Assembly (NCBI GenBank): GCA_947496355.1
Contig: CANMCO010000007.1
Location: forward strand, 62,001-126,000
Direction: 5' to 3'
Length of the DNA: 64,000 nt
From: an uncultured Aquimarina sp.
GTDB lineage: Bacteria > Bacteroidota > Bacteroidia > Flavobacteriales > Flavobacteriaceae
Positions 60,463-64,000 of the stretch are shown here, piece after piece. Below the pieces are notes generated by a model. It searched no databases and was not told the origin of the DNA. It saw only the letters and a program-made list of their open reading frames with translations. The translations under genes were made by a program, and so were the position numbers. The first letter of the stretch is position 1; the number at the start of each line of letters is the position of its first letter.

Positions 60463-60765
60463 TATGACTTATCTTTTTTGTTAAGACTGGTTTTGTTGTC
60501 TATGGTTCCTTGTTTATAGAGGTGATACTAGTGTTATTGGTACAGCTAAATAAGATTATAATTATGGCAGTATGAGCTAAAGATTTTTTAATATTCTCCT
60601 AATCAAAATATTGTCATATATGTAATATTGACTTTGAGATGTAAATTTCACTATGCCTTAATTCGTTGTTGGTAGAAAATGGGTTTTTTTGAGAAAAAAA
60701 ATCTTCACTTTTCGTGTTGTTAAATGAGGATAGGGTAAATCTATTTGAAAATTAATCTATTAGGA

Positions 60766-60796
60766 TTTGATTTGCTCAAAAATATTTCTACCTTTG
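60766..60796 (+). promoter_or_regulatory. str operon promoter
   Basis: TTTG (60766-60769), exactly 19 bp and TACCTTTG (60789-60796) form a full-consensus Bacteroidota primary-sigma promoter. The start would be near 60802, giving a leader of about 50 nt that includes a small CCCTT/AAGGG hairpin (60800-60812). Confidence 0.85.
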
Positions 60797-60852
60797 CAGC
60801 CCTTTAAAAGGGATATTAAAATTTTTTAACAATATAAGTGTAAAGCAAATTT

Positions 60853-61227
60853 ATGCCAACAATTTCACAATTAGTAAGAAAAGGTAGAGCCAAAATAACT
60901 AAGAAGAGTAAATCGGCTGCTTTGGATTCGTGCCCGCAACGCCGCGGTGTTTGTACGCGTGTTTATACCACTACACCAAAAAAACCAAATTCAGCTATGC
61001 GTAAAGTAGCTCGTGTAAGGTTAACAAATGGTAAAGAGGTAAACGCATACATCGGTGGTGAAGGTCATAACCTCCAGGAGCACTCGATAGTATTAGTTAG
61101 AGGTGGAAGGGTAAAAGATTTACCAGGAGTTAGATATCACATTGTTCGTGGAGCTTTAGACACCGCAGGTGTAGAAGGAAGAACGCAACGTAGATCTAAG
61201 TATGGTGCAAAACGCCCTAAGAAGTAA
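60853..61227 (+). CDS. rpsL: 30S ribosomal protein S12
   Basis: This 124-residue S12 lies in the decoding centre of the 30S subunit. [20 protein letters not shown] and [19 protein letters not shown], the streptomycin-resistance regions, have wild-type Lys residues ([13 protein letters not shown]). It is the first gene of the str operon behind a consensus promoter. Confidence 0.98.
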   Translation: MPTISQLVRKGRAKITKKSKSAALDSCPQRRGVCTRVYTTTPKKPNSAMRKVARVRLTNGKEVNAYIGGEGHNLQEHSIVLVRGGRVKDLPGVRYHIVRGALDTAGVEGRTQRRSKYGAKRPKK

Positions 61228-61250
61228 TTAAAAAACTTTAAGAAGAAGAC

Positions 61251-61727
61251 ATGAGAAAAAGAAAGGCTAAAAAAAGACCTATTTTACCAGATCCACGTTT
61301 TAACGATCAATTAGTGACTCGTTTCGTAAATATGATGATGTGGGATGGTAAAAAGTCAACTGCTTTTAAAATTTTCTATGATGCAATTGATATTGTAGAA
61401 GAGAAAAAACAAAATGACGAAAAAACGTCATTAGAGATTTGGAAAGACGCATTGTCTAATGTTATGCCGCACGTAGAAGTAAGAAGTCGTCGTGTTGGTG
61501 GAGCTACTTTTCAGATTCCAAATCCAATCAGGCCAGATCGTAAAATATCTACCGCTATGAAGTGGTTGATTCAGTTTTCTCGTAAAAGAAACGAGAAATC
61601 TATGGCTCAAAAACTTGCTGCTGAAATTATTGCTGCTGAAAAAGAAGAAGGAGCTGCGGTTAAGAAAAGAGTAGATACTCACAAAATGGCTGAGGCAAAT
61701 AAAGCATTCTCACACTTTAGATTTTAA
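61251..61727 (+). CDS. rpsG: 30S ribosomal protein S7
   Basis: This 158-residue S7 nucleates assembly of the 30S head. The hallmarks [11 protein letters not shown] and [15 protein letters not shown] are present. It starts 23 bp after rpsL, and fusA follows 10 bp later. Confidence 0.98.
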   Translation: MRKRKAKKRPILPDPRFNDQLVTRFVNMMMWDGKKSTAFKIFYDAIDIVEEKKQNDEKTSLEIWKDALSNVMPHVEVRSRRVGGATFQIPNPIRPDRKISTAMKWLIQFSRKRNEKSMAQKLAAEIIAAEKEEGAAVKKRVDTHKMAEANKAFSHFRF

Positions 61728-61737
61728 TCATTAAGAA

Positions 61738-63864
61738 ATGGCTAGAGATTTAAAATATACTAGAAATATAGGAATTGCTGCGCATATTGACGCAGGAAAA
61801 ACTACAACAACTGAGCGTATCCTTTACTATACAGGGGTAAGTCATAAGATTGGTGAGGTGCATGATGGTGCGGCTACAATGGACTGGATGGAGCAAGAGC
61901 AGGAAAGAGGTATTACAATTACTTCTGCTGCTACAACTTGTGAGTGGAAATTCCCAACAGAAAATGGTCAGCCAGTAGATGATACTAAAGGTTATCATTT
62001 TAATATTATCGATACTCCGGGTCACGTAGATTTTACGGTTGAAGTTAACCGTTCTCTTCGTGTTCTTGATGGATTAGTATTCTTGTTTAGTGCTGTTGAT
62101 GGTGTTGAGCCACAATCAGAAACTAACTGGAGACTTGCTGATAATTATAAAGTACCTCGTATAGGCTTTGTAAATAAAATGGATCGTCAAGGGTCTAACT
62201 TTATGGCAGTTTGTCAACAAGTTAAAGATATGTTAGGGTCTAATGCAGTGCCAATTGTAATGAATATTGGTGATGAGGCAGATTTTAAAGGTATTGTAGA
62301 TTTGGTTAAAAACCGTGCTATTGTTTGGCATGATGAAACACAAGGATCTACATTTGATGTTGTTGATATCCCTGAAGAATTAAAAGCGGAAGCTGCTGAA
62401 TTAAGAGGTAAACTTATTGAAGAGGTAGCTGCGTATGATGAAAATCTTTTAGAGAAGTTTATGGAAGATGAAGATTCTATTACTGAAGATGAAGTGCATG
62501 CTGCTCTTCGTGCTGCTGTAATGGATATGTCTATTATTCCAATGATTTGTGGATCTGCATTTAAAAATAAAGGAGTTCAATTCCTTTTGGATGCTGTATG
62601 TCGTTACTTACCTTCTCCAACAGATAAAGAGGGTATTGTAGGGGTTAATCCTAATACAGATAAAGAAGAATTACGTAAACCAGATGTTAAGGAGCCATTT
62701 GCTGCTTTAGCTTTTAAAATTGCTACGGATCCTTTTGTTGGTCGTTTGGCATTCTTTAGAGCGTATTCTGGTCGTTTAGATGCTGGTTCATATATATTAA
62801 ATAACCGTTCAGGTAAGAAAGAGCGTATTTCTCGTATTTACCAAATGCACTCTAATAAGCAAAATGCTATTGATTATATAGAAGCGGGAGATATTGGAGC
62901 TGCTGTTGGATTTAAAGATATCAAGACTGGTGATACTATGTCTGATGAAAAAAATCCTATCGTACTAGAATCTATGGACTTTCCAGATCCTGTAATTGGT
63001 ATTGCGGTTGAGCCTAAGACGAAAGCTGATGTTGATAAGTTGGGAATGTCTTTAGCGAAATTAGCTGAGGAAGACCCAACATTTACAGTAAGAACTGATG
63101 AAGCTTCAGGACAGACCATTATTTCTGGAATGGGTGAGCTTCACCTAGATATTATTGTTGATCGTTTGAAACGTGAGTTCAAGGTAGAGGTTAACCAAGG
63201 ACAACCACAGGTGGAGTATAAAGAAGCTATTACGGCTTCTGCAGATCATAGAGAAGTGTACAAGAAACAATCTGGTGGTCGTGGTAAATTTGCAGATATT
63301 GTATTTACTATCGAGCCAGCTGATGAAGGTGCTGTAGGTCTTCAGTTTGAATCTACAATTAAAGGTGGTAACGTTCCTAAGGAATTTATCCCTTCAATTG
63401 AAAAAGGATTCAAAATGGCTATGGTAAATGGTCCTTTGGCAGGATATGAAGTTGATGCTGTTAAAGTAACATTAAAGGATGGTTCTTATCACGATGTGGA
63501 TTCTGATCAATTATCATTCGAATTGGCTGCTAAATTAGGATTTAAGAATTCGGCAAAAGCAGCAAAAGCGGTGATTATGGAGCCTATAATGAAACTGGAG
63601 GTTATTACTCCAGAAGAGAATATGGGTGATATCGTAGGTGATCTTAACCGTCGTAGAGGACAAGTAAGTGATATGGGTGATCGTGCGGGTGCGAAAACTG
63701 TAAAGGCTACTGTTCCACTTTCTGAGATGTTTGGATATGTTACAACGTTAAGAACATTGTCATCAGGTAGAGCAACATCTACAATGGAATTTTCTCACTA
63801 TGCTGAAACTCCTTCTAATATTTCAGAAGAAGTAATCGCAGCTGCAAAAGGAGTTAACGCTTAA
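61738..63864 (+). CDS. fusA: translation elongation factor G
   Basis: This 708-residue EF-G drives ribosomal translocation with GTP. G1 is [11 protein letters not shown]2 is [12 protein letters not shown]3 is DTPGHVDF and G4 is NKMD. Domains II-V follow in the usual order, ending in [15 protein letters not shown]. This is the str-operon copy. It is followed 11 bp later by rpsJ. Confidence 0.98.
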   Translation: MARDLKYTRNIGIAAHIDAGKTTTTERILYYTGVSHKIGEVHDGAATMDWMEQEQERGITITSAATTCEWKFPTENGQPVDDTKGYHFNIIDTPGHVDFTVEVNRSLRVLDGLVFLFSAVDGVEPQSETNWRLADNYKVPRIGFVNKMDRQGSNFMAVCQQVKDMLGSNAVPIVMNIGDEADFKGIVDLVKNRAIVWHDETQGSTFDVVDIPEELKAEAAELRGKLIEEVAAYDENLLEKFMEDEDSITEDEVHAALRAAVMDMSIIPMICGSAFKNKGVQFLLDAVCRYLPSPTDKEGIVGVNPNTDKEELRKPDVKEPFAALAFKIATDPFVGRLAFFRAYSGRLDAGSYILNNRSGKKERISRIYQMHSNKQNAIDYIEAGDIGAAVGFKDIKTGDTMSDEKNPIVLESMDFPDPVIGIAVEPKTKADVDKLGMSLAKLAEEDPTFTVRTDEASGQTIISGMGELHLDIIVDRLKREFKVEVNQGQPQVEYKEAITASADHREVYKKQSGGRGKFADIVFTIEPADEGAVGLQFESTIKGGNVPKEFIPSIEKGFKMAMVNGPLAGYEVDAVKVTLKDGSYHDVDSDQLSFELAAKLGFKNSAKAAKAVIMEPIMKLEVITPEENMGDIVGDLNRRRGQVSDMGDRAGAKTVKATVPLSEMFGYVTTLRTLSSGRATSTMEFSHYAETPSNISEEVIAAAKGVNA

Positions 63865-63875
63865 TTATTACAGAA

Positions 63876-64000
63876 ATGAGTCAAAAAATTAGAATAAAAC
63901 TAAAATCTTACGATCATAATTTGGTAGATAAGTCTGCTGAGAAAATCGTAAAGACGGTAAAGAGTACTGGAGCTGTAGTAACAGGACCAATTCCATTGCC
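63876..64000 (+). CDS. rpsJ: 30S ribosomal protein S10, 5' part
   Basis: The first 41 codons of S10 are present ([20 protein letters not shown] through [11 protein letters not shown]) before the window ends. S10 also serves as NusE in antitermination. Its place after fusA, without tuf in between, is the usual Bacteroidota order leading into the S10 operon. Confidence 0.97.
   Translation, partial: MSQKIRIKLKSYDHNLVDKSAEKIVKTVKSTGAVVTGPIPL

Larger units (their letters stand above)
60341..60852. other. 512-bp divergent region between susC copy 2 and the str operon
   Basis: It contains the conserved susC block (about 60351-60381), an AT-rich 19-bp palindrome (60444-60462) and the str promoter (60766-60796). 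Nothing else is recognisable between 60470 and 60760. Confidence 0.6.

Noticed and set aside
1..64000. CRISPR array, insertion sequence, integron or phage remnant
   Set aside because: No regularly spaced direct repeats, transposase or integrase motifs, or terminal inverted repeats with target duplications were seen by eye.
1..64000. tRNA or rRNA genes
   Set aside because: No cloverleaf-like or rRNA-like sequence was recognised in the intergenic regions; a tRNAscan-SE run would settle this.

Overview
The window is chromosomal DNA from a marine-type member of the Flavobacteriaceae (Bacteroidota), possibly Aquimarina or a close relative. The evidence is low GC, SusC/SusD outer-membrane pairs, a secreted peptidase with a type IX secretion C-terminal sorting domain, an HPRT-adenylate kinase fusion as seen in Flavobacteriia, many lipoproteins, almost no Shine-Dalgarno sequences, and promoters of the Bacteroidota form TTTG-N19-TAnnTTTG. 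No tRNA, rRNA, transposase, CRISPR array or phage gene was found. Most of the region reads as ordinary core or shell genome.

Layout. 1-1022 is the 3' end of a PafA-like alkaline phosphatase. 1086-2505 is a TetR repressor and an SDR oxidoreductase, each with the same 14-bp palindromic operator. 2578-5148 holds a glycosyltransferase, a methyltransferase and a KAS III-like enzyme. Next come a truncated globin and gcvP. 8695-9522 is a UbiA-like membrane protein. 9511-10643 is an ECF-type sigma factor followed by two small zinc-binding anti-sigma-like proteins. 10763-13492 is a four-gene operon (SRPBCC, TIGR01777 epimerase, methyltransferase, membrane protein), followed by a GbsR/MarR regulator (13587-14090). 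The operon and the regulator gene share an inverted repeat of the form TTTCA-N8-TGAAA. 14249-18891 holds an M28 and an M3 peptidase.

The 690-bp gap at 18892-19583 is the most unusual place in the window. It carries two tandem, diverged copies of a unit made of upstream hairpin, promoter, structured RNA of about 130 nt and intrinsic terminator, with no open reading frame on that strand. I read these as paralogous small RNAs, possibly 6S-like.

19584-23533 carries purE, purK, the hpt-adk fusion and obgE. 23545-28232 is a set of small accessory genes: acetyltransferase, DoxX, AhpD-like, Crp/Fnr, paraoxonase-like, fasciclin and TIGR02117. 28335-34415 encodes a very large alpha-2-macroglobulin. 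34752-37740 holds mpl and three small genes. 37970-43517 is a same-strand run: radC, a polysaccharide-deacetylase-like protein that appears to have lost its catalytic residues, yjjG, a lipoprotein, a DUF5723 protein and a secreted protein. rarA, a rhomboid protease and rlmB follow. 46616-60340 contains an arylsulfotransferase-like lipoprotein and two paralogous SusC-SusD-lipoprotein triplets with no carbohydrate-active enzymes. The window ends in the str operon (rpsL, rpsG, fusA, start of rpsJ) behind a textbook promoter.
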